NCBI GenBank assembly: GCA_964464925.1
Contig: CAYXLI010000009.1
Coordinates: 62,001 to 126,000, forward strand
Direction: 5' to 3'
From: CAYXLI01 sp964464925
GTDB lineage: Bacteria > Acidobacteriota > Terriglobia > Bryobacterales > Bryobacteraceae
Length of the DNA: 64,000 bases
Of the stretch, positions 27,145 to 34,225 are shown one piece after another. A program made the position numbers and the translations under genes. How positions within the stretch are numbered: the first letter of the stretch is position 1; each line of letters opens with the position of its first letter. The notes below the pieces were generated by a model, which saw only the letters and a program-made list of their open reading frames with translations, did no database searches and was not told the origin of the DNA.

Positions 27145-28950
27145 TCAGTCGAGCAACGTGAAGTTGATGTCAACGGTAGTTATGACTTCTATCGGCTGCC
27201 CGTTCAGGAGAGTCGGACGGTAAACCCACTGCTTCACGGCATCGATTGCGGCTTGGACCAACAAGGCGTCGCCGCTGATCAGATCGACATCCGTGACGTA
27301 CCCTTGCTTATCAATCACCACCTGAAGCCGGACAATGCCTTGCACTCTCGCCTCTTTGGCATCGCGCGGATAAACCGGCACAACCTTGTTGATGATGTTT
27401 GCAGCCTGCACATTTCCGCCAACTTTGATCCGGTTCGGCGGTTGCGCGGATTCTGCGGCATCGCTGAGGTTCGCTTGCAGGACCAGCCGATTGTTTCGTA
27501 CGGAGGCGGTCAGCCGTAAGTGATCGTCGATCCCGCGCAGACCATCCTGCAGTTGCTGGACACGGTCTGGGCTTAGCAATTCGCCGGGTTGCACGAGATT
27601 GGCCCGGGCGATCCGTTCGCGAATGCTTGCAGGAAGACGGTTCAGATCCAGGCTCTCCAGCGGATATGCCGTGCCCATTCCCGGATTTGATGTTGCACCC
27701 GGAGCGGAGATCTTATCCGCGCTGAACCGGATGGCGACTTCAACCGGTGAGGTTGTGGTGCGCTCCGCCATGGGTACGAAGTGCCACCTGAGGACCGACT
27801 GCATCGCCGGCCCTCGCAAGTCCTCGGGGCCGCTGACGACGCGGGCGTCGATGACTTCGCCTTTGGCGTTCACGTTTGCCGTGAGGATTACCTCGCCCGA
27901 GATATGTTTCTCAAGGGCGCCGGCTGGGTAGGCAATGCCGGGACGATGCAGGATCTGATTAGCGCCGGAACGCACCTCGATTCCCGGGCTATCGTTGACC
28001 TCTTGCGGCGTAGCACTGAGAGGAAATTGCCAAGCCGTGATTCCCACTACCAGAGGCAGCGCGGAAAACACGGCGAACGTGGAGAGAATGAGACGGCGCT
28101 TGGGCATACTTACTCCTAGGTAAATGGAAGCGATCCGCTGGCGCAGATGCTGCTTCCTGAGAAAAAGGGGAGCGGGCGCGAGGTCCGCTTCCATACGCGC
28201 GGCGGCCATGGCGAGTAGGGCGTTCACATATTCGTCCTTGGCTCTTGTATGTTCGATGACGGCCTGATCGACCGCCTGTTCGCGCGTTAGTTGGATCTGC
28301 CCCAGCAGCCACCAGATGGCAGGGTGGAACCAGAGCACGGAACGAATCAGTTCTTCCGCGACCGCATAAAGCCAGTCTTTGCGTTGTACGTGCAACAACT
28401 CGTGGCAAAGGATCGGTTCACGACGCTCCGGAGCGAGTTCCGGGAAGCCCGCGGGTAGAAGGACGACAGGCCTGCGGAAGCCGAAGGTCACCGGGCCGGT
28501 AATGGCTTCCGACACATAGAATTCCGTGTGAGCGGCCACTCGTTGCATCGTCTTCGGCAGCGATTCAGCCAACGATTGCACCGGCATTCCCGAACGGCGA
28601 AGCCGCCGCAACCGTACAAACCCAGTAGCGAGCAGCAGGAGCCGGACAGTGACACCCGCGATCCAAATCCCGAGTGCCATCTCTTCGAGCGACCACGCAG
28701 GGAACACTCCGTCGGTGCCGGATCGGATCGTTACCGGACCAGTGGTTGCAGAGATGACCGCTCGCCCTTGTGGCTGTCCTTCCCGATATGGCTGGACCAG
28801 CGGCAGCGCCAGGCAGACCAGAAGCAACACCTGCGAATAGGCGAGCCGCAGCTTTGGTGATTCCAGACGGAACAGTTTGGGCAGGAAGGAGCCGGCCGCG
28901 GTGATGAGAGCCACCTGCAGACTCCAGATTGTAAAGTTCAAAGCCGTCAT
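27145..28950 (-). CDS. M56 (BlaR1/MecR1-like) membrane metallopeptidase with two C-terminal TonB-like domains
   Basis: A 601-residue protein. Hydrophobic helices at about 5-25, 38-55, 92-115 and near 290-310 surround a cytoplasmic zinc-peptidase with H183-E-L-L-H187. The penicillin-binding sensor domain of BlaR1 is missing; instead, about 325-415 and 520-601 are TonB C-terminal-like domains (GEVILTANVNAKGEVIDARV; GIVRLQVVIDKQGYVTDVDL ... WVYRPTLLNGQP). The gene overlaps the BlaI gene by ATGA (28947-28950), so it probably is the protease that inactivates that repressor on an unknown periplasmic cue. It is not evidence for beta-lactam resistance. The fusion architecture is common in acidobacteria as I recall. 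Confidence 0.88.
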   Translation of the reverse strand: MTALNFTIWSLQVALITAAGSFLPKLFRLESPKLRLAYSQVLLLVCLALPLVQPYREGQPQGRAVISATTGPVTIRSGTDGVFPAWSLEEMALGIWIAGVTVRLLLLATGFVRLRRLRRSGMPVQSLAESLPKTMQRVAAHTEFYVSEAITGPVTFGFRRPVVLLPAGFPELAPERREPILCHELLHVQRKDWLYAVAEELIRSVLWFHPAIWWLLGQIQLTREQAVDQAVIEHTRAKDEYVNALLAMAAARMEADLAPAPLFLRKQHLRQRIASIYLGVSMPKRRLILSTFAVFSALPLVVGITAWQFPLSATPQEVNDSPGIEVRSGANQILHRPGIAYPAGALEKHISGEVILTANVNAKGEVIDARVVSGPEDLRGPAMQSVLRWHFVPMAERTTTSPVEVAIRFSADKISAPGATSNPGMGTAYPLESLDLNRLPASIRERIARANLVQPGELLSPDRVQQLQDGLRGIDDHLRLTASVRNNRLVLQANLSDAAESAQPPNRIKVGGNVQAANIINKVVPVYPRDAKEARVQGIVRLQVVIDKQGYVTDVDLISGDALLVQAAIDAVKQWVYRPTLLNGQPIEVITTVDINFTLLD

Positions 28951-29321
28951 GACTTCCTCTTAGCCAGGCGTGCGATTTCGGCCAGTTCGTCTGCGCTCAG
29001 CGCTTCATCTTCCACCAGGTGGAGCAGAAGCGGCTCTGCCGAGCCGTTAAAAACGCGATCGAGAAACTCGCGAACCATGCCGCCAATTACCTTTTGCTTG
29101 GGCTGCGACGGGCGGTAAAGGAACGCCTTTTCCTGTTCGGATTTCTTCAGATGACCCTTACGCTCCAGGATCTTCATCATGGTCATTACGGTGGTGTAAG
29201 CAATCTTCCGGCGTTCGAGCAGCTTCTCGTAGACGTCTCGAACGGTGGCGGCTTTCAGGTCCCAGACAATCTTCATGATCTCCAGTTCCTGATCGGTGAG
29301 GGTCGGTTTGCGTGACCGCAT
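28947..29321 (-). CDS. BlaI/MecI-family transcriptional repressor
   Basis: A 124-residue winged-helix repressor: residues 1-80 carry LTDQELEIMKIVWDLKAATV, then VYEKLLERRKIAYTTVMTMM and LERKGHLKKSEQEKAFLYRP, the standard BlaI DNA-binding pattern; the C-terminal part is the dimerisation helix bundle. The M56 gene follows with overlapping stop/start. A 16-base perfect palindrome directly at the start codon is the probable autoregulatory operator. No Shine-Dalgarno precedes the ATG and the predicted -10 box ends 6 bases before it, so the mRNA is probably leaderless. The regulated process is unknown. Confidence 0.92.
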   Translation of the reverse strand: MRSRKPTLTDQELEIMKIVWDLKAATVRDVYEKLLERRKIAYTTVMTMMKILERKGHLKKSEQEKAFLYRPSQPKQKVIGGMVREFLDRVFNGSAEPLLLHLVEDEALSADELAEIARLAKRKS

Positions 29322-29356
29322 ACTAATTAATTAGTACGATAACGTTCGCAAGTCAA
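29321..29356 (-). promoter_or_regulatory. BlaI-M56 promoter with overlapping operator palindrome
   Basis: On the minus strand TTGACT (29356-29351), a 17-base spacer and TAATTA (29333-29328) form a near-consensus sigma-70 promoter. The perfect palindrome TACTAATTAATTAGTA (29321-29336) covers the -10 box and runs to the first base of the ATG, matching the TAC-N-GTA style of BlaI operators. The transcription start would fall at or next to the ATG. Confidence 0.7.
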
Positions 29357-29442
29357 ATACATTTTTCTACCGACAGCAGCAGCTCGCGGTTTGGTGCATA
29401 TATATTGGGATACGCACCCGCCATGGAAGGAGTGGCGAGAAC

Positions 29443-30498
29443 GTGAATTCCTATCCCAAACTGCATAATGCGATGTGGCCCGGACTGGTCGGCAAGGGCC
29501 CTGATTCCGAACCGCCGATCGACCTGGAGACCATGCTGAATCTGACAGCCGCGGCCGAAGTGAACGGCGTCAGATTCGACGGCGTGGACCTGTTCCTTGC
29601 GGATCCTCATACAAGCATCGACGCCACGGGCGATGAACTGAAGCGGCTGGCGGACAAAATCGGTGGCCGGGGGCTCACCGTGGGCTCGCTCGTGGCTCCC
29701 GTATGGGGAGGGACAGGCGGCGGATCGGCGATGGGCAGCGACGAGGATCGCGCAAAGTTCAATACGCAGGTGCGGAAGGCGTGTCAGATTGCGAAAACGC
29801 TTCGGGAACTCGGGGTCCGTAAATATGGCGTCGTGCGCGTCGATTCCGCGTGTGGCGTGGGTGAGTGGGCGGCGGATCCGGCGGCCAATACCAGGAAGAT
29901 CGCGGATACGTTCCGCACCGCGTGCGATATTGCCGCAGATCACGGCGAGCGGCTCGCGGCAGAGGGTGAGATCTGCTGGGGAGGGATGCAGAGCTGGAAG
30001 AAGATGGTGGAATTGCTGGAGGCAGTCGGACGGCCGGAAGTGCTCGGGTTCCAGGCGGATATGGCCCACACGCTGCTGTTCACGATGGGGTACAACGCGC
30101 CTGAGGATAGGCTACTGCCGGAAGAATACGACTGGAAGGATCAGAAGGAACTCGACAGCGCGTTGAAAAAGGTGACTGATGCGCTGCGGCCGTGGACCAT
30201 CGACTTCCATGTCGCGCAGAACGATGCAACGGTGAAGGGCTCCGGATCCCACGATAAGACGGGGCACCATTGTCTGCCGAACGACCCGAACGGGAAGCTG
30301 GACGTGGTGAAATACGCCGGCTATTGGATGCGCGGATCCGACGGTCAGCCAACGAAGGCCTTCCAGCACATCTGCTGGGATGGCTGCATGTTCCCCAATG
30401 CGACGATGATGCAGCAAAAGACGTGGAATGACATTTTGGCCATCATGATCGCCGTCCGCGATGCGCACGGCTGGAACGTGAAGGAGGCAAACGCATGA
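29443..30498 (+). CDS. Sugar phosphate isomerase/epimerase-like TIM-barrel protein
   Basis: A 351-residue protein from a GTG start with GGAAGGAG 10 bases upstream. The sequence pattern (VNGVRFDGVDLFLADPHTSI; KYGVVRVDSACGVGEW; LAAEGEICWGGMQSW; VLGFQADMAHTLL; DFHVAQNDATV) fits the xylose-isomerase-like TIM-barrel family, with Glu, Asp and His residues at the expected metal-binding strand ends. It is cytoplasmic (no leader). The gene is coupled by ATGA (30495-30498) to a Gfo/Idh/MocA dehydrogenase, and a second such enzyme follows, so the trio probably converts a sugar or inositol through keto intermediates. Substrate unknown. Confidence 0.85.
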   Translation: MNSYPKLHNAMWPGLVGKGPDSEPPIDLETMLNLTAAAEVNGVRFDGVDLFLADPHTSIDATGDELKRLADKIGGRGLTVGSLVAPVWGGTGGGSAMGSDEDRAKFNTQVRKACQIAKTLRELGVRKYGVVRVDSACGVGEWAADPAANTRKIADTFRTACDIAADHGERLAAEGEICWGGMQSWKKMVELLEAVGRPEVLGFQADMAHTLLFTMGYNAPEDRLLPEEYDWKDQKELDSALKKVTDALRPWTIDFHVAQNDATVKGSGSHDKTGHHCLPNDPNGKLDVVKYAGYWMRGSDGQPTKAFQHICWDGCMFPNATMMQQKTWNDILAIMIAVRDAHGWNVKEANA

Positions 30499-31652
30499 GC
30501 AAGAAGAAGCTGAATGTAGGCATGGTGGGCTACGGCTTTATGGGCCGCACCCATTCGAATGCCTTTCGCCAGGCAGGTGTCTTCTTCGATTTGCCCTACC
30601 AGCCCGTCTTGAAGACGATTTGCGGGCGCAGCCAGGAGAAGACGAATGCGTTTGCCACGCAATGGGGCTATGAATCGGCCGAAACGGATTGGCGGAAGCT
30701 GATCGAGCGCAAGGATATCGACCTGCTCGACATCGCGAGCCCCAACGATACACACGCGGAGATCGCTATCGCCGCGGCGAACGCAGGCAAGATGGTGATG
30801 TGCGAGAAGCCCCTTGGGCGCACCGCCGCCGAAGCCGAAGCGATGGTGGAAGCCGTCGAGAAGGCCCGCGTCGCGAACATGGTCTGGTATAACTACCGGC
30901 GCGTCCCCGCGGTGACGCTCGCGAAACAGTTGATCGATGAGGGACGGCTCGGAAAAATCTTCCACTACCGCGCCCAGTTCCTGCAGGACTGGACAATTTC
31001 GGCGGATCTGCCGCAGGGCGGTGCAGGCCTTTGGCGACTGGATGCCAGTGTCGCGGGCAGCGGCGTGACGGGCGATCTGCTGGCGCATTGCATTGATACG
31101 GCAATGTGGCTGAACGGAGGAATCGATCGAGTTACGGCAATGACCGAGACGTTCGTCAAAGAGCGTCCGCACACACTAACGGGCAAGGTGGAACCAGTCG
31201 GAATTGACGATGCGAGCGCATTCCTCGCGCGGTTCGCCAATGGTTCTCTTGGGCTGTTCGAGGCGACCCGATATGCCCGCGGGCACAAAGCGCTGTACAC
31301 GCTCGAGATCAACGGAGAGCACGCGTCCATTCGGTGGGATCTTCACGATCTGCACCGGCTGCAGTATTTCGATCATGCCGATCAGAGCAACCTGCGCGGA
31401 TGGCGGTCGATTCACATCACCGATGGCGACCATCCGTACATGAAGCACTGGTGGGTGCCGGGTCTGCAGATCGGATATGAGCATTCGTTTACTCACCAGG
31501 CTGCCGACTTTCTCACCGGGCTTGGCACTGGAGAAGTGCCTGGGCCGTCGTTCCGCGACGGATTGGCCACCGACTACGTGACCGACGCTGTTTTGAAGTC
31601 GGCTCGCAATGGATCTTGGGAGGCCGTGCAAACCAAGGCGGCCAAGGCATGA
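30495..31652 (+). CDS. Gfo/Idh/MocA-family oxidoreductase
   Basis: A 385-residue NAD(P)-dependent sugar dehydrogenase. The Rossmann motif is near the start (VGMVGYGFMGRTHSNAF), and the catalytic lysine lies in CEKPLGRTAAEAE. The C-terminal substrate domain includes GSGVTGDLLAHCIDTAMWL, with the conserved Asp/His pair of the family. AAGGAGG is 8 bases before the ATG. The gene overlaps both neighbours by ATGA, in the order TIM-barrel isomerase, this enzyme, Tat-leader dehydrogenase. No leader peptide, so it is cytoplasmic. Substrate unknown; inositol or a rare sugar are possible. Confidence 0.9.
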   Translation: MSKKKLNVGMVGYGFMGRTHSNAFRQAGVFFDLPYQPVLKTICGRSQEKTNAFATQWGYESAETDWRKLIERKDIDLLDIASPNDTHAEIAIAAANAGKMVMCEKPLGRTAAEAEAMVEAVEKARVANMVWYNYRRVPAVTLAKQLIDEGRLGKIFHYRAQFLQDWTISADLPQGGAGLWRLDASVAGSGVTGDLLAHCIDTAMWLNGGIDRVTAMTETFVKERPHTLTGKVEPVGIDDASAFLARFANGSLGLFEATRYARGHKALYTLEINGEHASIRWDLHDLHRLQYFDHADQSNLRGWRSIHITDGDHPYMKHWWVPGLQIGYEHSFTHQAADFLTGLGTGEVPGPSFRDGLATDYVTDAVLKSARNGSWEAVQTKAAKA

Positions 31653-32812
31653 AACCGGACCGGCGCACGTTCCTGGCAATTACGGCGGCTTCCTATGGCA
31701 GGATCCTGGGTGCGAACGATCGCATAAGGCTCGCCGGGATTGGCATGGGCGGGCGCGGGTCCTATTTGCTCGGGCTGGCGGTAAAGGCGCCAGGCACCGA
31801 ACTGGTCGCCGTATGTGATGCGTATGCGCCCCGTATGTTCTCGGTAAAGCTGAAGGTGGGCGCCCAGGATGCACAGGATTACGGCGATTATCGCGAGGTG
31901 CTGGACCGTAAAGACATCGACGCGGTGGTGATCGGATCTCCTGATCACTGGCACGTACCCATGACAATGGACGCCGTGAAGGCCGGCAAGGATGTCTACG
32001 TGGAGAAGCCGGTCAGCCACTCGATCGAAGAGGGCGAGCGGCTGGAGAAGTTCATGGCCGATTCGAAGCAGGTCGTTCAGGTCGGATATCAGCAGCGCAG
32101 TTGGGAACATTTTCGCGTGGCTCGCGATTTCGTAGCGGCCGGAAAACTCGGAAAGATCACGCTGGTGCTGGTGTCCTGGTATCAGGATTACCTGCGGAAT
32201 CGTGGAGTGCTGCCGGAAATTATCGCGGAGAAGGTCGATTGGAAGAAGTTTCTCGGGTCCGCTCCGGAACAGCCTTTCGTGCCGCTCAGATTCGCGCGGT
32301 GGCGCTGGTTCTGGGATTTCGGCGGAGGACATCTGACTGATCTGTACAGTCACTTTGGCGACGTCGTGCATTGGGCGATGGGCACGGATTCGCCGGTTGC
32401 GGCGCAGGCGATGGGATCGCGGAACGCTTTTCCGGAGTACGAGTGCCCGGACACGATCATGGCCAGCTTCGAGTATCCCGGATTTAATATTGTGCACACC
32501 GGTGCCCTGAATGGGGCCCTGGACGGCGGCAACATCGTCTTCCGGGGAAGCAACGCAGTTATGAAGCTGAATCGCGACGGATTTGCCGTATATCCGGAAC
32601 GCGTCGTGCCAGGCGAGAAGACACATTATCCCGAGCCGCAAATCTCAATGCGGACCATGAGCGTGGGGACGCCCGAGCACATTCAGAACTTCCTCGATTG
32701 CGTGAGGAGCAGAAAGGCTCCGAACGCCGGTGTGAAGACCGCGGTGGCAGCCGCTCGGGCAGCTCATCTCGGGAATCTCGCGTATCGCAAGAGTGCTCGG
32801 GTTCCGGGCTGA
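31649..32812 (+). CDS. Tat-leader Gfo/Idh/MocA-family oxidoreductase
   Basis: The start is the ATG at 31649, overlapping the previous stop; the frame upstream is a shadow. The 387-residue protein begins MKPDRRTFLAITAASYGRIL, a twin-arginine leader (DRRTFLA). The Rossmann motif IRLAGIGMGGRGS follows, and the catalytic lysine is in YVEKPVSHSIEEGE. SWYQDYLRNRG and RWRWFWDFGGGHLTDLYSHF, with VVHW after it, are typical of the exported acidobacterial/planctomycete branch of this family. NAD(P) is presumably bound before export. Third member of the sugar-conversion trio. Substrate unknown. Confidence 0.9.
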   Translation: MKPDRRTFLAITAASYGRILGANDRIRLAGIGMGGRGSYLLGLAVKAPGTELVAVCDAYAPRMFSVKLKVGAQDAQDYGDYREVLDRKDIDAVVIGSPDHWHVPMTMDAVKAGKDVYVEKPVSHSIEEGERLEKFMADSKQVVQVGYQQRSWEHFRVARDFVAAGKLGKITLVLVSWYQDYLRNRGVLPEIIAEKVDWKKFLGSAPEQPFVPLRFARWRWFWDFGGGHLTDLYSHFGDVVHWAMGTDSPVAAQAMGSRNAFPEYECPDTIMASFEYPGFNIVHTGALNGALDGGNIVFRGSNAVMKLNRDGFAVYPERVVPGEKTHYPEPQISMRTMSVGTPEHIQNFLDCVRSRKAPNAGVKTAVAAARAAHLGNLAYRKSARVPG

Positions 32813-32874
32813 GTGGCGGTTTCGATTGCACGGTTCGGCGGCTGCTTGCGTCCTACTCTGCGGAGCCAACCTGC

Positions 32875-33276
32875 ATGAAAGCCGACCTGTATACCAAGTG
32901 TGTCCTGACCGTGATCGCGGCCTGTCTTATGACCATTTCTTTCCGCATACTGCAGAATCCGCCGCCCGCAGCCGCGCAGAATGACGGCCTGCGCGTCGTG
33001 ATTAGCGGTTTTGACATGAACAACCTAAGCCGCGGCCTGCCGGTGAACATCCTCGGCGCGGGTGAGAATGCGGCCGTGCCGGTCACCCTCGCGGGAGGCG
33101 GGAGCGACGGGAAGGGTTCCGTTCCGGTGCATGTGATAGACCCGGCAGTGCCGGTTGCCGTGCTCGGAGCCGGACGGGAAGGGAGATTGCCTGTTCCCGT
33201 CAATCTGACTCAGGTGGGGAGTGGGGATATCAGCCGGGCTGGCGTGCCGGTAGTAATGGCGGCTCAGGAAAAGTAG
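32875..33276 (+). CDS. Small membrane-anchored or exported protein of unknown function with Val-Pro-Val repeats
   Basis: Start at the ATG at 32875 (MKADLYTKCVLTVIAACLMT); 133 residues. One N-terminal hydrophobic segment (about residues 8-25) acts as anchor or signal. The rest is a string of short beta-type units built on a (V/L)PV motif: LPVNILGAGE, VPVTLAGGG, VPVHVIDPA, VPVAVLGAG, LPVPVNLTQ and VPVVMAAQ, spaced about 10-22 residues. This looks like a small repetitive beta structure. It stands alone between the sugar-oxidoreductase genes and tRNA-Gln (62 bases after the former). I do not recognise the family. Confidence 0.65.
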   Translation: MKADLYTKCVLTVIAACLMTISFRILQNPPPAAAQNDGLRVVISGFDMNNLSRGLPVNILGAGENAAVPVTLAGGGSDGKGSVPVHVIDPAVPVAVLGAGREGRLPVPVNLTQVGSGDISRAGVPVVMAAQEK

Positions 33277-33291
33277 AAAAATAAGCGGAAT

Positions 33292-33365
33292 TGGCTGGGA
33301 GGCAGGGATTCGAACCCCGATACGCAGATCCAGAGTCTGCAGTCTTACCGTTAGACGACCTCCCA
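33292..33365 (-). tRNA. tRNA-Gln (anticodon CTG)
   Basis: Read on the minus strand, the acceptor arms TGGGAGG and CCTCCCA pair perfectly; the discriminator is G and CCA is encoded (33294-33292). The anticodon stem is GCAGA/TCTGC with the 7-base loop CTCTGGA, anticodon CTG, reading CAG (Gln). The T-arm is CGGGG-TTCGAAT-CCCTG. G73 fits tRNA-Gln. Confidence 0.95.
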
Positions 33366-33384
33366 ACGGGACGGAACTTTCAGT

Positions 33385-33834
33385 TTAGCGCGTCCGGCGC
33401 CCTGCCGACAACTTTGGTTCCGCAATCGTTGCCAGCCAGGCTTCGCGGCGCCCTTCTGCTGCGAAAGTGTTTTTCCAATGGTCGCGCAGCTTAGCCATTT
33501 TATTATCGGCCCGATCCTTCAGTTCCTTCTTAAACGCCCGGTGGCCCTTCAGCAGCGCGCGAGTCGCGACAAGGTCATTGATGTCGCCCAAATAAGTCTG
33601 AATCTCTTTCAGCTCCTTGATACGGCTCTGGAGAGGCTTGCCGTAGAACTCCACGAATAGTTCGAGAGTATAGCGGAACCGCTTGCTCGCCAGCCGGAAC
33701 TGGTGCAGTTCCGCCCATGGGATCTTCTTGCGGAACGCTTCATCACCGGATTTGAAATAATTCTTGACTGTTTTTGCCATCTCGGCGCGGATCTCATCCG
33801 GCAGGGGCTTGCCCTCATTCCAGCGAATCTTCAT
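33385..33834 (-). CDS. CHAD-domain protein, second half-domain
   Basis: A 149-residue, highly basic helical protein. HQFRLASKRFRYTLELFVEF is the conserved His/Arg helix of the second four-helix bundle of CHAD domains, which bind inorganic polyphosphate. It also has LKEIQTYLGDINDL, the usual CHAD helix. The start ATG shares bases with the stop of the upstream reading frame (33831-33834), which encodes the other bundle, so the two polypeptides are coupled and may form one two-chain CHAD unit. The normal CHAD domain is a single chain of about 200-270 residues. The Ppx/GppA gene upstream supports a polyphosphate role. Confidence 0.82.
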   Translation of the reverse strand: MKIRWNEGKPLPDEIRAEMAKTVKNYFKSGDEAFRKKIPWAELHQFRLASKRFRYTLELFVEFYGKPLQSRIKELKEIQTYLGDINDLVATRALLKGHRAFKKELKDRADNKMAKLRDHWKNTFAAEGRREAWLATIAEPKLSAGRRTR

Positions 33835-34223
33835 TGGGTATCCACTCCTAACCGGCTGCGCCAGTCGTCTTTGGAAAGCTTCCTCACAGCCTTTTCCAAA
33901 CGTCGGCCGGTAACCGATCGCTCCTCCTGTACGCTATCGTGTGGAAGGTTGGCCTTGGCGAGCAGTTGTATTCCAATATCGCGCTCTCGTACCGCTCCGG
34001 CCAACTTCATAATCTTCCGCATTTCACCGCGTATTTCCTTGGCAGCCTTCGCATCGACGAATTGATGAAATACGCGCAGTCCCTGTTGCAGGCGGCGGAT
34101 CGATACGCGCAATTTATGAACTGGCTCTTCCCCCTGGTCGCGCTGGACGCGCGCAAGCTCCGACTCGAACTCATTGATCAGAGCATCGATTTTACCTAGT
34201 CCGAAAGTACGAATCGTCTGCAT
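33831..34223 (-). CDS. CHAD-domain protein, first half-domain
   Basis: A 130-residue basic helical protein. PVHKLRVSIRRLQQGLRVF is the first-bundle CHAD motif, with the His-Lys-Leu-Arg signature that contacts polyphosphate. It ends in DDWRSRLGVDTQ, after which the second half-domain starts in another frame with an ATGA overlap. It lies 2 bases after the stop of the Ppx/GppA gene, so the order ppx-CHAD(N)-CHAD(C) is an operon. The split at the bundle boundary may be natural or may stem from a single frameshift; both halves look intact, which favours a natural split. Confidence 0.82.
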   Translation of the reverse strand: MQTIRTFGLGKIDALINEFESELARVQRDQGEEPVHKLRVSIRRLQQGLRVFHQFVDAKAAKEIRGEMRKIMKLAGAVRERDIGIQLLAKANLPHDSVQEERSVTGRRLEKAVRKLSKDDWRSRLGVDTQ

Positions 34224-34225
34224 GG

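Noticed and set aside
27145..29321. Beta-lactam resistance regulator reading of the BlaI/M56 pair
   Set aside because: The M56 protein has no penicillin-binding domain and no beta-lactamase gene is nearby, so resistance is not supported.
29353..30069. A 238-codon minus-strand frame
   Set aside because: Antisense to the TIM-barrel gene; composition typical of a shadow frame.
31574..32641. A 355-codon open frame on the minus strand
   Set aside because: Antisense shadow of the Tat-leader Gfo/Idh/MocA gene; high GC third positions keep the opposite frame open.
33292..33365. tRNA gene as an integration site
   Set aside because: No integrase and no duplicated tRNA 3' end were seen on either side.
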